Below are positions 11,950 to 28,633 of a DNA stretch of 64,000 nt, piece by piece. The position numbers and the translations under genes are program-made. The stretch is taken from NCBI GenBank assembly GCA_003254905.1, contig QANU01109454.1, forward strand, positions 39,018 to 103,017, written 5' to 3'. The notes below the pieces were generated by a model. It worked only from the letters and a program-made list of their open reading frames with translations. It did not search any database and had not been told where the DNA came from. Each line of letters opens with the position of its first letter. Position 1 is the stretch's first letter. The DNA comes from Nissolia schottii (lineage: Eukaryota > Streptophyta > Magnoliopsida > Fabales > Fabaceae).

Positions 11950-14428
11950 TATATTGTATCTCATGGCATAGATATCAGCGAATTCAATTAAACAGGCGTT
12001 CACTACTTATTAACACAAGAAAATTATTTCATGAGCGTAAATCAAATCTATAATTTTAATTATGAAAAAGAATAAAAACATAAGAAATTAAATAATACTA
12101 GAATGAGAAGGGCCATTGCAAATTAAACCCGTGTGCGGTGGCCTGTACGTGCCCACCAATAATATAATCTCACTTGTTTATAGGAAGCAGAAGGTGTATA
12201 CACTATATATAATAAGAGCTAGCGAGGGATGTCTTGGTTCAATCAATTTCGTTTCTGCTAGTCCATCGTCTTAATTACACAATGCAACTTTGATTTCATG
12301 ATTTCATGTAGTTGGATTCATGCTTGTGATAATGAGATATTATATATAAAAATGTAGAAACTAAATATATTATAGAATTAGAGTTAGGTTATACTACAAA
12401 TTTAAATTTATAATTACAGAAAAACATTTTTTTTTTAATTTTATAAAAGTGTGGTTCCATCATAATAAATTCCATTCTTTTATAAGAGTCATTTATAAGA
12501 GGAGTTGTCATAAAATTATGGATTGAAGTTCTTAAATTATATCATTTTAGGTAGAATTAAGAAGGGAGCGTGGTAGAAATAGTAAGAAAGTGTGCGCTGC
12601 AGGTGAGGGGGATGGTCCCCACAAATATAGAGAGAGTCAAGTCAACAAGGTTCTTCCCGGGGATGGCATGGGATCTGATGAATTAAAAGAAAAGAAGAAA
12701 GAAAAGTGGTGGGACCATGCCACGACCAAGTTACTTGGGCACCCAGTCTTCAGTCACCCCNNNNNNNNNNNNNNNNNNNNNNNNNNNNNNNNNNNNNNNN
12801 NNCCCCCCCCCCCCCCACGCACCCCAGACAAAGAGAGGGCAGGCCGTCAATTTGGTTGACTTGGCTTTTTCTTTATAATAGTCCCCCTCGTTTTTTTTTC
12901 CTTGTACTTAAAAATGTATGAAAATAAAAAAATTTAAAATTAATAATGGTTTAAAAAATAAATTTATTAAAATAAATTTATTTAATTCGATTAAACGATT
13001 TTATAACAAAAAGATAGGAATAATATTAAAAAAATATTAATTTTAAGACTTCAAAAAATATAATTATAAAGTTAACAATAAATTTTCTTAAAAAATAAAA
13101 ATAACACATAATTTGAAGAAAAATAACATATTTTTGCCCTAAATTGTAAAAGAGGTGTGAATCAAACCCTTAGCGTTTTATAAAACAGTGCAAATCAATC
13201 CTCAAATGACCATGGCTTCTGAAGAATTCTATGGCTTCTATCATTATGAAAATTGATACCACATAAAAAATAAATACTATAAAATAAAAAAATAAATAGT
13301 TTAAAATAGTGAAACAAATATTAACAAATACATGAATGAACGATATTAAAAATACATGTAAAATAAATATTATCAAATATATGTGTGCTTATACACACAA
13401 AAAATAAATAAATAAATAAATAAATATTAAATATATAAATAAGTAATATTAAGGATATATATGTTTATGTATCTATAAATATATGGTAAGAATGTTTATT
13501 TATGTTATGTTTATTTCAATTTTTATGGTATAGAAATAATATTTTAAAAAAAAATACCGGAGTAATACTTACTACACTGTTTGCACTCTTGAATCTCTTT
13601 GTCTTACGTGTGTCTCTCTCTAGGGAGAGAGAAGGAGAGTTCATTTTCATCACGTGGAACTCCCCGCACCAATCGGGGGGCGATGGCTCCATAATCTTCT
13701 TCGTTGGTGAGTCTTAGTCAAACCCTTTCTTCACGAAACATAGACGAAACACCCTTCTCCCACGTCTATACCCCCTCCCTCTTTTTCTTCGGTGGCAATG
13801 AATACGCCTTTTCTTTATCTTTTTTCTTTTCTTTTCTTTTCAAAAATAAAAAAGCTAATTGGGTCGGATGTCCATTCTGTTACTAGTTTCATTGCTCCTC
13901 GTCCATCCAAAATTAAATAAATTATACTTTTCTCCAAGATAAATATAAAATGTTGTCATAACATTGAGATTTAAATTCTCTAAAATTATATTTTTCATTT
14001 TTAAAAAATAAAGTGATAGTTCTCACCATTAAAATTTTATTTTTATTTTAATAATTTAATAATAGAATTTCTTGCTGGGCAATAATAATGCAATAACAAT
14101 GAGGGTCATTCTATAATTAACTAGTATACTTTGTTTAAATTATCTGTAGCAAAAACCAAAATTACACAATTAGGTGGAGTTCGGGGGGACCCTAAACCCA
14201 AGTGTGAAATGAAGTGTGAGGTAGTAGAAACATTGGGGGGGCAAGTGTGTAATTTAACCTGCGTGACTGACTGGAGGATTTGGAGAGTGTCCCCGCCTGA
14301 CGCACCATCTGACGCAACAACCATATATCAATCAAGGTTTGTTTGGATCAAAATCAAATCCTATGGAATGGAATTCTCTGAAAAGTCAAATTTCCCATTT
14401 CCACCCTTGGTCTAAGCTCCCCCAACCC
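11950..14428. other. Intergenic, including a 42-base gap; WRKY upstream region
   Basis: AT-rich DNA without a gene. It includes a gap of 42 N at 12761-12802 followed by 14 C, and an AAAT repeat near 13399-13425. The right part lies upstream of the WRKY gene and contains W-box cores (TTGACT on the minus strand) at 13716-13721 and 14384-14389. Confidence 0.6.
14384..14389 (-). promoter_or_regulatory. W-box core upstream of the WRKY gene
   Basis: TTGACT on the minus strand, about 45 bp upstream of the TATA-like box, with a second at 13716-13721. WRKY proteins bind TTGAC(C/T), so self- or cross-regulation is possible. A six-base match is weak evidence. Confidence 0.3.
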
Positions 14429-14437
14429 TTTTTATAG
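14429..14437 (+). promoter_or_regulatory. Putative TATA box of the WRKY gene
   Basis: CTTTTTATAGA around these positions lies about 130 bp before the start codon and precedes a C/T-rich leader. The placement would give a 5' UTR of roughly 100 bases. Confidence 0.5.
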
Positions 14438-14562
14438 ACCGCCCCATTTCACTGGTTAAAGACTTCACAGATTCCATCTTCTCATCCCCCTCTCTGCTTC
14501 TTTCTCTTACCCTATCTCTCTTCTTTATTTTGTGCTTTTTTATTTTTTTATTTTTTCAATTT

Positions 14563-16812
14563 ATGGACAAAGGATGGGGTCTCACGCTTGATACTAGTTC
14601 ATCCCCTAATAGCTCCCTTCATCATCTCTTCCACTCTTCTTCCACTAAGCAGCAGCCTACTCCTCCTGCTCTCTATAACAGGAAGATGTTCCCCCTCTTG
14701 GGATTCCCCGTCAACCTTACCGGCCCGCCCACCACCACCACCGCCGACGATGATAACAGCCGGAAGGCGGTTGGCGAAGTGGACTTCTTCTCTGACAGAA
14801 ACGAGACATCATCGCCTCCAGCAGCTGGACATGACCAACATCTTAAACCTAACATCATCTCCGTCAAGAAGGAGAATAATATTCTTCACGATGATCATAA
14901 ATCACCCAACGTTTATGTAAGAATCGATTTCCCTCAATTATAATAATAATAATAATAATAAATATCTTTTAATCTTTTTGGTATTTAAATCGGTGTTTGA
15001 ATCTAGACTGGTCTGCAACTCCTTACCGCTAACACCGGGAGCGATCAATCTACGGTGGATGATGGGGTTTCATCTCAAGATAAGAGATCAGCCAAGACCG
15101 CCGAGGTACTTCATTTTATTTATATATATTTTTTTTGTTGATGCTATCAATATTAATTTTAATATTAGTGCTAACTATTTCTTTTGATAAAAAATGGGGA
15201 GTAATTGATGTTGTTGACGATGTGATTTCAGCTAGCGATGTTGCAAGTGGAGCTTGAACGCATGAATGCCGAGAACCAGAAGCTGAAAGAGATGCTGAGT
15301 CACGTGAGCGGCAATTACACCGCCTTGCAAATGCATCTCGCCTCATTAATGCAACAGCAGCAGCAGCGTTCCCACACCACAGAAAATGAGGTAATTATAT
15401 TACTTATTCATATATATGTGTCTATATATATATATATATTTTAATTGACACAAATGAATTACACATTAATGGTCGTGTTTAATTAAATTCAGGTTGCTGT
15501 TGAGGAGAAAAAACCTGACATTGGTGTTAGTGGAGGAATGATACCAAGGCAGTTCCTCGATTTGGGTCCCAATGCGGCAGCAGCGGAAGAAGCAGAAGAT
15601 GGAATCTCCAATTCCTCTTCCGAGGAAAGGACAAGATCCAGCACCCCTCAGAACACGAGAAATAACAAGGGTAAAACTGAGAGGGAAGAGAGTACAGATT
15701 CAGAATCACAAGGTTGGGCTCCCAATAAGCTTCAAAAACCCAACCCGTCCAACGGCATGGATCAATCCAGTACTTCGGAGGCCACAATGAGAAAAGCCCG
15801 CGTCTCAGTCCGTGCCCGATCAGAAGCTCCCATGGTACGTGCGTATTCATTGATTTCACCAATCGACCAATTAATTGTTAGCTCAATTCTGTAACTGAAT
15901 TATATATCCGATTGATCGATCATATATCATTTCAGATCAGCGACGGTTGCCAGTGGCGCAAGTATGGACAGAAAATGGCTAAGGGAAATCCGTGCCCTCG
16001 AGCATATTACAGATGCACCATGGCAGTTGGTTGCCCAGTTCGCAAACAAGTGAGTTCTCTAACCATACTGTTTGATTTTACTGAAAATCCTGGTTATATT
16101 CTTTGGTGGTGTAGTAAGCTAGCTAAAGTATATTATTATTATTATTATATCTTGATTTCTTATACATAATTATATATAGGTTCAGCGTTGTGCGGAGGAC
16201 ACAAGTATTTTGGTGACTACATACGAAGGCACACACAACCACCCGCTGCCTCCGGCTGCCATGGCCATGGCGTCCACCACGGCGGCGGCGGCCAGCATGT
16301 TGCTGTCGGGGTCAATGACCAGCGCAGACGGGATAATGAACCCGAATCTGCTAGCAAGAGCAATTCTGCCCGCGTGCTCTACGAGCATGGCAACGCTCTC
16401 AGCATCAGCGCCATTCCCAACGGTGACACTGGATCTCACACACAACCCAACCACAGCCCAATTAAGGGCTCCTCACCATGCCCCAGCCCCAGCCCCATTG
16501 TTCCAGGTACCTAATTTCCAAGGGCAGCCCCAGAACTTTGGGTCAGGAGGATCATCATCATCATCGCACTTGCTTTATAACCAATCAAAATTCTCGGGTC
16601 TTCAGTTGTCTGCTAATCCTCCAAGGCCAAATAACCAACAGCAGCCCTCGCTCACTGACTCCGTCACCGCCGCCATCGCCACAGACCCTAACTTCACCGC
16701 CGCCCTCGCCGCTGCCATCTCCTCCATCATCGGCTGTGCTCCTCCTCATGCAAACACCAACGGTGACAACAACGGGACTACTACAACAATTAGCAGCTTT
16801 TCAGGAAACTAG
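14563..16812 (+). CDS. WRKY transcription factor, group IIb (WRKY6/31/42-like)
   Basis: Six exons with GT..AG introns: 14563-14916, 15007-15105, 15232-15390, 15493-15834, 15936-16049 and 16180-16812, giving 566 residues. The start [10 protein letters not shown] is typical of the WRKY6/31/42 clade. Exon 3 (residues about 152-204) is a leucine-zipper-like coiled coil ([15 protein letters not shown]). WRKYGQK is at residues 325-331, followed by a C-X5-C pair (RCTMAVGC) and HNH, the C2H2 zinc-binding set. The intron inside the WRKY domain falls just before VQR, the position known for groups IIa and IIb. The C-terminus is Ala/Ser/Pro-rich with [21 protein letters not shown], also typical of IIb. 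The protein is expected in the nucleus, binding W-boxes in stress, senescence or phosphate responses; that role is inferred from the family. The exact orthologue is not fixed. Confidence 0.95.
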
Positions 16813-19800
16813 AGCCCTTTTCTTTTTTTCTTTTTTAAATTTCATTTTATTTTATTTTATTTTTGTGTACATGGAAAGGAGAATGAAATTTTCATAAAAT
16901 GTTCAAATTCTTTTTTGTCCATGTATTGGGAGGGATATTAATTAGATCATCAGGAAAAAAAAAATAACCTTCATTCTTTCTTTTTTATCGTTCCACTTTC
17001 AATAATTTTGATTCAAAAATATTATTCAGAGTAAATAGTCATGCAAAACCAACCAATATATATATATATATATATATGTATAAATTATTATCTCTTTTAT
17101 TTTTTCCCCTTTGTTTCATCATCGACTTTCCTGATCCTGGCCACCATCCTTCATGACAAATATGGAAAACAACGTAGATAGTAACCCATCCCAAGAGAAC
17201 AAATTAGAAAAATAAAAGCAAAATAAAATAAAGGGAAGATGATTTTTGGCGGTGTACAATGTACAAAATTAACAGCTAGCCAATTAAAAATGCGCGTTTT
17301 CAAAGTATATTCGGAATTATCTAATTGGTCAAGGAATACGGCCACTGCTATGTGATATTGACACGTAAATGAGTGGTAGGAAGTAGCAATCCAAAGGTGG
17401 ACTTAGCTACTACTACTACTAGCTAACTAGCTAGGGTACAGGGGAGGAGGCTAGCGAGTTTCTTAGCAACTTCGTGTGTTCTCGGGATACGTTGTAATTA
17501 ATTAATTAGTTATAAGAAAATTAATGCTACCAATAAAATTACATATAAGGTCAACTTAATTAATATAGGTGGTTGTCTTTGATTGGAGGAAATTGGGTAC
17601 AAATTAGACTTTTCCGTGCGGCTGTGATGGACATGGAATTGGCGTCGCGTTCACGTTAGTGCCACCTTAATGCCATATTGGACCAATCATGTGACAATAT
17701 TTAAACTAGGAATGGAACAAGACATGTAGTATGTCACCTTGGTTGGGTTGGGGTGTACCGTGCGCGGTCACACCGTACTTCACCCACCGTACAAATGGGT
17801 CTTCATCGCCCTTGTTTGACTCTATCCAAATGAAAGTGGGGTGATTTCTTCTGATTGGTTGAAGGAACAATTAAAAAAAAAAATTAAAATAGAGGGCGCG
17901 TTTTTGTGAATAGGTTCAATGGTTCATGTGCTTGCATGTGAAGAGGAAGACTACTCTGGATTTGTGATCAACTCCTTTTCAAATCAGCCCAAGACGGGAT
18001 GCAAGTTAATGCTCGTGGTAGTTATCACCATTGGGATTTTAAATAGTAAATTCATATATTTATAAGCTCTATGAACAAGAAAGATTCGATGCATTTATTG
18101 AGTTTTGATTTATTTCAACGGACAAAATGAGAAGTAATTTGTTGACAAATTTGTTGGTAGATTGATACTGTTTTTTCTGTGTGTTATAGTATTTGTCTGT
18201 ATCGAGATGTCAAGAGTTTATAACTGTGATGACACAATGATGTACTATACGAGTAAACAAATATACTTTCGAGCTTAAAGAAGGGTATGGAAAACAATCA
18301 TTTTCTAGGGAAGGTGTTGTTGGAAGAGAAGGAAAATCTTACATCAACGGAAGTGCATCTTGACCTCTTAAAATGAAGATGAGAGTTTAAATCTAAAAAT
18401 AGAAGAAATTCTACAAAACTTACGCTCTTACGGTTTAACAAGAACTACTTCACTTTTTTATTTTTGGGATCAAATTTCACTTTTTATTCAATTGTTGGGT
18501 CAAATTAATACACACTTAAATTGGATAAGTCAAAACATTAACAGAAAAGAGATGGCCCAAATAGAAACAAATGAGGGGTGTTCACCCAATTTCAGGCCCG
18601 TTACTCAATTTTCTCATTCGCCTATAGCTCATTTTCTACATCTCTCTTATGTCTCTTGGAGCCCATTACTTATATGTTTGCCACTTTTTGTTAGTGACTA
18701 TTGTGGCCTAGAGATTTTTCGTGGGCATACTGAATTATGTATAAGCAGCTTGGGCTTCACACAGCCATGCTAGCTTATGAAGATCTTCTGTTCGTGTTTT
18801 TGGGTCGGCAAGATATTTGTTTATTTTAGAGAAAAAAAAGAAAGTATGTTAGTTATCTATTATATATTATGTGTAATTTTAAAGTAGCCATTACGAAATA
18901 TTAATATTTTTAATAATAAAATTTATAATTGAGGGATAATATAAATCTATTATGATATACTAAAATTAAAATTTTATTTTAATATGAAAAAAACATTTAT
19001 AATTGACTTCGTCTCCTTCATTTTGAGAAAATTTAAAGATACTCATTCTATATGAAAGTGGACCCTTTATTCTGTCTTCCATTGATGAGATTCGTATGGG
19101 CGTAACACTCACAAAACATAGATCAAATAACACCCACCTATGTTGTCACCCACATTCTGTTGGTGTGTATAACATGTTATCAGCCTATCCTCATAAAGTA
19201 GGTTTGGAATGAGTGCTAAATCACAACGTATGAAAGCTTCATAAGGAAAAGAATTATGAAAAAACGCAGATTGGCCACATTTCAACGAAAAACAAAAAAA
19301 GAAAGGAACGAAAAAGCACTCATATGCGGTGCATGATCAATCAAGCTTTTTGATGTCTATACGCTTTAGCATTCATGATGGTACGTGGTTTGTGTGATTA
19401 GAGTGATGTGTAGAATAGAGCCAAGGCTGTCCAATGCGTGTCTCATGCTCCCTTTGCCAACTTCACTACACTTATCATATTGCTTACTCCTCACTGGGGC
19501 TACCCTACCCTCACTCCCTCCCTTTGCTTCTTGGCAATGTCTTTTCCATCCCCCTTCTACTCCAAGCTTTTTCTGCTTTTCCACTCTTTCTTGAATCTCC
19601 ACTCCACTCCACTCCATACACTTACCGCTACTTCCCCACACAACTGTTACCATTCACTAAAATTATGGGGGGAAATAAAATAGAAAAACAGTTATACACG
19701 TTTATCCCGATGAATTCATTATACTACAGACAAAGAAAGAAATATAATATATAAAAATGATTAAGATTGTCTTATCTCTTTAACTAAATAAATTATTAAA

Positions 19801-20253
19801 CTAAATATAAAAACAATTGATCCTTGTGGGGGGAGGATGTGTACTGTCGCGTGTTAAGGAAACCAAAACCAAATAACGAAGGGGGTGGGCTGGATTCTGA
19901 TTCTACTTTTCAGGCACGTTACCCAATTTAGTTACATCGATCCCAACTCGTCACGCTATACTCAACCATCCGTTTCACGATGAACGGCTCTGATCAACTC
20001 GAAACGTGCCTCACGCTACCGCCTCAGATCCAACGGTTGAAAATCCATGGACCCCGCCCAGTGGAGGGGTATCACACGAACTGTGCCAGCCAGGTCAGTT
20101 TAAATTCCCCTCTTCATCCTCATTCTGTTGTCACCTCGCCTTTTTTATTTTTTCCTTCTTCATCCTCATTATCTTCTCTTTGGTAACCTCATTCTCTTCT
20201 CGTTACATTTTCAATAGCGTTATGTTTCGTTGGGTTAGCGTTTGTGTTTTTAG
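16813..20253. other. Intergenic: WRKY 3' region and aspartic proteinase promoter
   Basis: A T-rich 3' UTR follows the WRKY stop. A short (AT)n lies at about 17059-17077. No gene was recognised between; small open frames such as 18492-18773 show no family features. The last few hundred bases are more C/T-rich and probably include the promoter and leader exon of the protease gene. Confidence 0.5.
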
Positions 20254-24573
<4,320 letters not shown>

Positions 24574-27240
24574 AGAATGTTGTTGTGTACCGTCATTTGC
24601 TAGTATCTTTTCATTTGTCTCCTTGAGAAAACTTTACTGGACAACCAAACAAGAGAAATGTCATGGGAAACTTCAGCCTTTAGTAATGAAAATTGACAAC
24701 CGTTATTCGATAATAGTTTGTATATCCTTGCAATCATAATGGGCCTAAAGGTTAACAGATGTGTGTGGGGCTGTGGCTATAATTGGGGCCCTGTGACTAT
24801 GTACTGTATATGGCGTGCTTAGTTGAAGGGTATGGGTATATGGGTCTCGTGATTCCTTCTTGTATTCCTTTTCTTTATTTTGGATCGCAAGATGCATGTA
24901 TGGTGTGCCAGATGCTTCAAACTACGAATATGGAAAAAGTAAATATACAACCATAAAAAAACAAGTAAATATAAAGGGGAAGGTTTGTCGTATGCTTCAA
25001 GCTTTGTATCTAACATGGAGAAGTACTAACAAAGTAATAAATTGTCAATGAGTGGGCAGCTCAGTTGGCACCAAACCTAGTCTCTAATTCTTGGGTGTGC
25101 AAAATTGCAATGGGATTTGGATCTGAGAGATTTTAATTCTTAAATTAATGAGATCTATTTTAACTTTGTAATGATGGTACAATATGTTCGATTTTCCAAT
25201 TATAGGACATTTGACATCCTATGTCTTGGAGTAAAAATAATACATAGATAGAAATAACATTGTTTGTTTGGCGGCCCATCAAAAAACAAATTTGTTTGTT
25301 CACGGACAGAAAGGATATAAAAATAAAAAAGGAAGGCACTTATCCCTAACCCTCTGTCTTGTCCGGTTCTTGTTCCTTCTTTTCTTAGAGAGGAGCTCTC
25401 AAATGTTTGTTACTTTCTTTGATGGTTTTAGAACTCCACTCTAAAACACACTACAATAAGAATTTGTATATTTCTAAGTGCATTTAAAAAGTATATTATT
25501 ACTGACCTAGATCAATATCTAATCAGATCGACTGAGCTATTAAAGTATGAGAAGATTTGAATATAATGAACATTCTAGGCATAACCAATTAGCCTGTAGC
25601 TCTATATACAAAAAAAAGTTTCTTAAGGGTGTGTTTGTGAATTACGTTTTAGAGTAGAAAGAAAAGAAAAAAAAAGTTTTAAATGACTTGTGACTTTTAT
25701 ATGTCAAAATCATAATTAAGTCCCAAATATTTTCTTTCATTTTCTTCCCGTTCCAAAACCTTTTTAACAAACGCACCCTAAATGTTTATAATTACATTAA
25801 CGCCTCTCATAATTAGTTTCCAAACGGCTACACCAATTTGCCTATCATTTCTCTATAAATCACTTAATGTTCGAACCATGTCCCAATGACGGTGCTCCAC
25901 AATTGCCTAATAATTCTCTCTTATAGTTGGGATAGAGTTGGAAAACAGAAGAGAGAATAGAATAGCTTTGATGTACTAGTAGTGGTAGAAGGGGAAAAAA
26001 GCACAAAGTGGATTACGCAATCCCGATTCACACTGAGGAATCAGAAGAAGCGGAGGATCTAAAGCAAAGATGATTGGTTAGCGGCATGTGGATGATAGAG
26101 ACTTTAATGATTGGCTTCCTTCAAATTGACGCATCATTTTGATACCTTGGCATTACGCACGCAAAGCGTCAACGCCTGGCTACGTCCACACCCTCTTTCC
26201 CCTTTTAACTAAACTTTACGTCACTGTCCAATAAAACCTCATGTTAGTAGCCAACAACAACTGCGCAATGTGAATGGCCAGGCTGGTTGGTGGTGAGAGA
26301 GGCTTATGGTTATAGTGCAATGAGTTAGTTGGCCATTTTGTGCAAAAGTGTAATTCTTTAACCATATACTCTTTGAGTGAGGCCTTTACTACTCACTCAT
26401 TCACCTTTTACACTCATCATAAATAAAAAGCCCACTCTAGGAATAGCGTTTCTTTTGGCTTTAAAATTGACTTTCACTGTTGCCTTTCGTTTTGCTTCGC
26501 ATGCAATCCACCTAACCTTGCTGGGACTTGAAAGTTTCAATCGAGACGTAGATTAAGTGATTAATTAGGCGGGAAGATTAGAACTAACTTTCTTCTTCTA
26601 GTCAATAATTGGCATTCACCAAATTGATGAACGGATATACTCCATATCAGGCCGTCAAAGTCTAAAATGTCCTTAACCTAACTGGAGGCAATTCTAGGTG
26701 AATTGAATCCGTTGATTGCACTTTTAAGTTTATTCTCATTGGTTTTCATTTCAAACAGCATCCTCTACGTACCTGTTAATCCTAGGATTGACACACCATT
26801 GAAATACTACCGCATAGACCTAATTAATGTAATTGTTTAAGGCGGCCTACTTGATAAATAAATAAATAAAACAAGTCAATCGATTTGAAAACTTGTTAAA
26901 TTTCTGGTAGGCTAGCTGTTGAAATCAATTTAACAATAACAACAGAAACCCGTGGAACGGAATATGCCATGAGGATGTTCCATTTCAAATGCCCCATTCA
27001 ATATTCACCGCTACCCGTCCCAAACCTTAATTTAAGGGCACAAGCACGTGCCACCATGTGAACACACAAGTTTTAGAACTTACCAGTGGTAATTCACTCA
27101 TGCATGCATGCATGCATACATACATACATACGGTGGCCGGCCAACAAGAAAAAGGACCCCATTGACACGTGGAATCCTCCCCCTGACAACTCACAAGGGC
27201 GCGGCCGTCCATTGAACACAAAGCAAGCAAAAAAAAAAAA
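24574..27240. other. Intergenic: protease 3' UTR, a MITE, and DNA upstream of the gap
   Basis: The protease 3' UTR probably ends within about 300 bases. A 152-bp MITE is at 25627-25778. A (ATGC)n/(ATAC)n stretch is at about 27101-27131. G-box-like cores CACGTG (27045-27050) and ACACGTGG (27165-27172) lie just before the gap and could belong to the promoter of the gene in the gap. No coding region was recognised. Confidence 0.5.
25627..25778. mobile_element. Tourist-like MITE (PIF/Harbinger type)
   Basis: 152 bp flanked by TAA on both sides (25624-25626 and 25779-25781), the 3-bp duplication of PIF/Harbinger elements. Left end GGGTGTGTTTGTGAATTACG; right end read inwards GGGTGCGTTTGTTAAAAAGG. 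The similarity of the two inverted ends continues for about 40 bases. No coding capacity. Confidence 0.75.
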
Positions 27241-28006
27241 NNNNNNNNNNNNNNNNNNNNNNNNNNNNNNNNNNNNNNNNNNNNNNNNNNNNNNNNNNNN
27301 NNNNNNNNNNNNNNNNNNNNNNNNNNNNNNNNNNNNNNNNNNNNNNNNNNNNNNNNNNNNNNNNNNNNNNNNNNNNNNNNNNNNNNNNNNNNNNNNNNNN
27401 NNNNNNNNNNNNNNNNNNNNNNNNNNNNNNNNNNNNNNNNNNNNNNNNNNNNNNNNNNNNNNNNNNNNNNNNNNNNNNNNNNNNNNNNNNNNNNNNNNNN
27501 NNNNNNNNNNNNNNNNNNNNNNNNNNNNNNNNNNNNNNNNNNNNNNNNNNNNNNNNNNNNNNNNNNNNNNNNNNNNNNNNNNNNNNNNNNNNNNNNNNNN
27601 NNNNNNNNNNNNNNNNNNNNNNNNNNNNNNNNNNNNNNNNNNNNNNNNNNNNNNNNNNNNNNNNNNNNNNNNNNNNNNNNNNNNNNNNNNNNNNNNNNNN
27701 NNNNNNNNNNNNNNNNNNNNNNNNNNNNNNNNNNNNNNNNNNNNNNNNNNNNNNNNNNNNNNNNNNNNNNNNNNNNNNNNNNNNNNNNNNNNNNNNNNNN
27801 NNNNNNNNNNNNNNNNNNNNNNNNNNNNNNNNNNNNNNNNNNNNNNNNNNNNNNNNNNNNNNNNNNNNNNNNNNNNNNNNNNNNNNNNNNNNNNNNNNNN
27901 NNNNNNNNNNNNNNNNNNNNNNNNNNNNNNNNNNNNNNNNNNNNNNNNNNNNNNNNNNNNNNNNNNNNNNNNNNNNNNNNNNNNNNNNNNNNNNNNNNNN
28001 NNNNNN
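27241..28006. other. Assembly gap (766 N)
   Basis: Unknown sequence bounded on the left by a run of A. It probably hides the 5' part of the gene whose possible 3' part starts at 28007. Long open frames across these N are artefacts. Confidence 0.99.
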
Positions 28007-28633
28007 TTTGAATTCGCGTTGGGAAGGTGTGATAGTTCGGAGACGCCGACGAGTGTGTTGGAACGAGGCTTCTGGGAATCGACACGTGGCGGTTTCTGCT
28101 CTTCCTGGGATTCTGATAGTGGTAGGGACAGAGTTCGTAGGTTGTGTGGTGGTGAGCACTTTTCTTGGGAATGGGGTGATGATGATGGTGAGTGGGTGAC
28201 GGTGAGAAGCATTGATGAGCACAACGAAACAGAGGATTTTGGATCAGACAACTCTGTTTGCAGCATCCTTGGAGAGGAGAATGGTTCGGTGATTTTTTAT
28301 GAAACGAAGGTTTTAAATGGCGATGTAATTGTTGAATTGGGTAGATGGAATTGGAATGTGACTATTGATGATTGTTGTTGTAACATTTGCAGCAGTGATT
28401 CAATAGTATTGCTTTTAGGGTGTTCATGTTTGAAGATTGTTGTCGTTATCCATCATGTCAAATTTGATTATTGGAGGAAATTCTTTTCTATCATCATGCC
28501 TAGCCTCTTTTTTTTTCTTATTTTGGCTCTCTCTTTTTGTTCTTTAATTCCACTTTGGATGAATTGGATGCTTTACAGTTTCAAAATGGTAATGGATAAC
28601 GTGTGTGGCCTGGCAATTAAACTAACTAGTTGA
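28007..28633 (+). CDS. Possible 3' part of an unidentified gene, 5' end in gap
   Basis: An open frame emerges from the gap and runs to TGA at 28631-28633. The first about 100 codons are G+C-richer than the surroundings and encode an acidic, Ser/Trp-rich peptide (for example WEWGDDDGEWVTVRSIDEHN). The rest becomes AT-rich and hydrophobic (SLFFFLILALSFCSLIPLW), which might be a membrane anchor or simply non-coding DNA after a missed splice site near 28310. No family was recognised. The opposite strand is also open to about 28266, so the strand is not secure. Confidence 0.3.
   Translation, partial: FEFALGRCDSSETPTSVLERGFWESTRGGFCSSWDSDSGRDRVRRLCGGEHFSWEWGDDDGEWVTVRSIDEHNETEDFGSDNSVCSILGEENGSVIFYETKVLNGDVIVELGRWNWNVTIDDCCCNICSSDSIVLLLGCSCLKIVVVIHHVKFDYWRKFFSIIMPSLFFFLILALSFCSLIPLWMNWMLYSFKMVMDNVCGLAIKLTS

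Noticed and set aside
18492-18773. 93-codon plus-strand frame between the WRKY and protease genes
   Set aside because: Low-complexity composition typical of intergenic DNA, no domain, no good promoter or start context.
25050-25110. tRNA-like box A (GGGCAGCTCAGTTGGCACC)
   Set aside because: No convincing box B or cloverleaf follows, and no SINE ends or duplication were found.
27086-28633. Open frames of 300-515 codons on both strands across 27-28 kb
   Set aside because: They exist only because the N gap is translated as unknown residues. Only the sequence after 28007 was considered.
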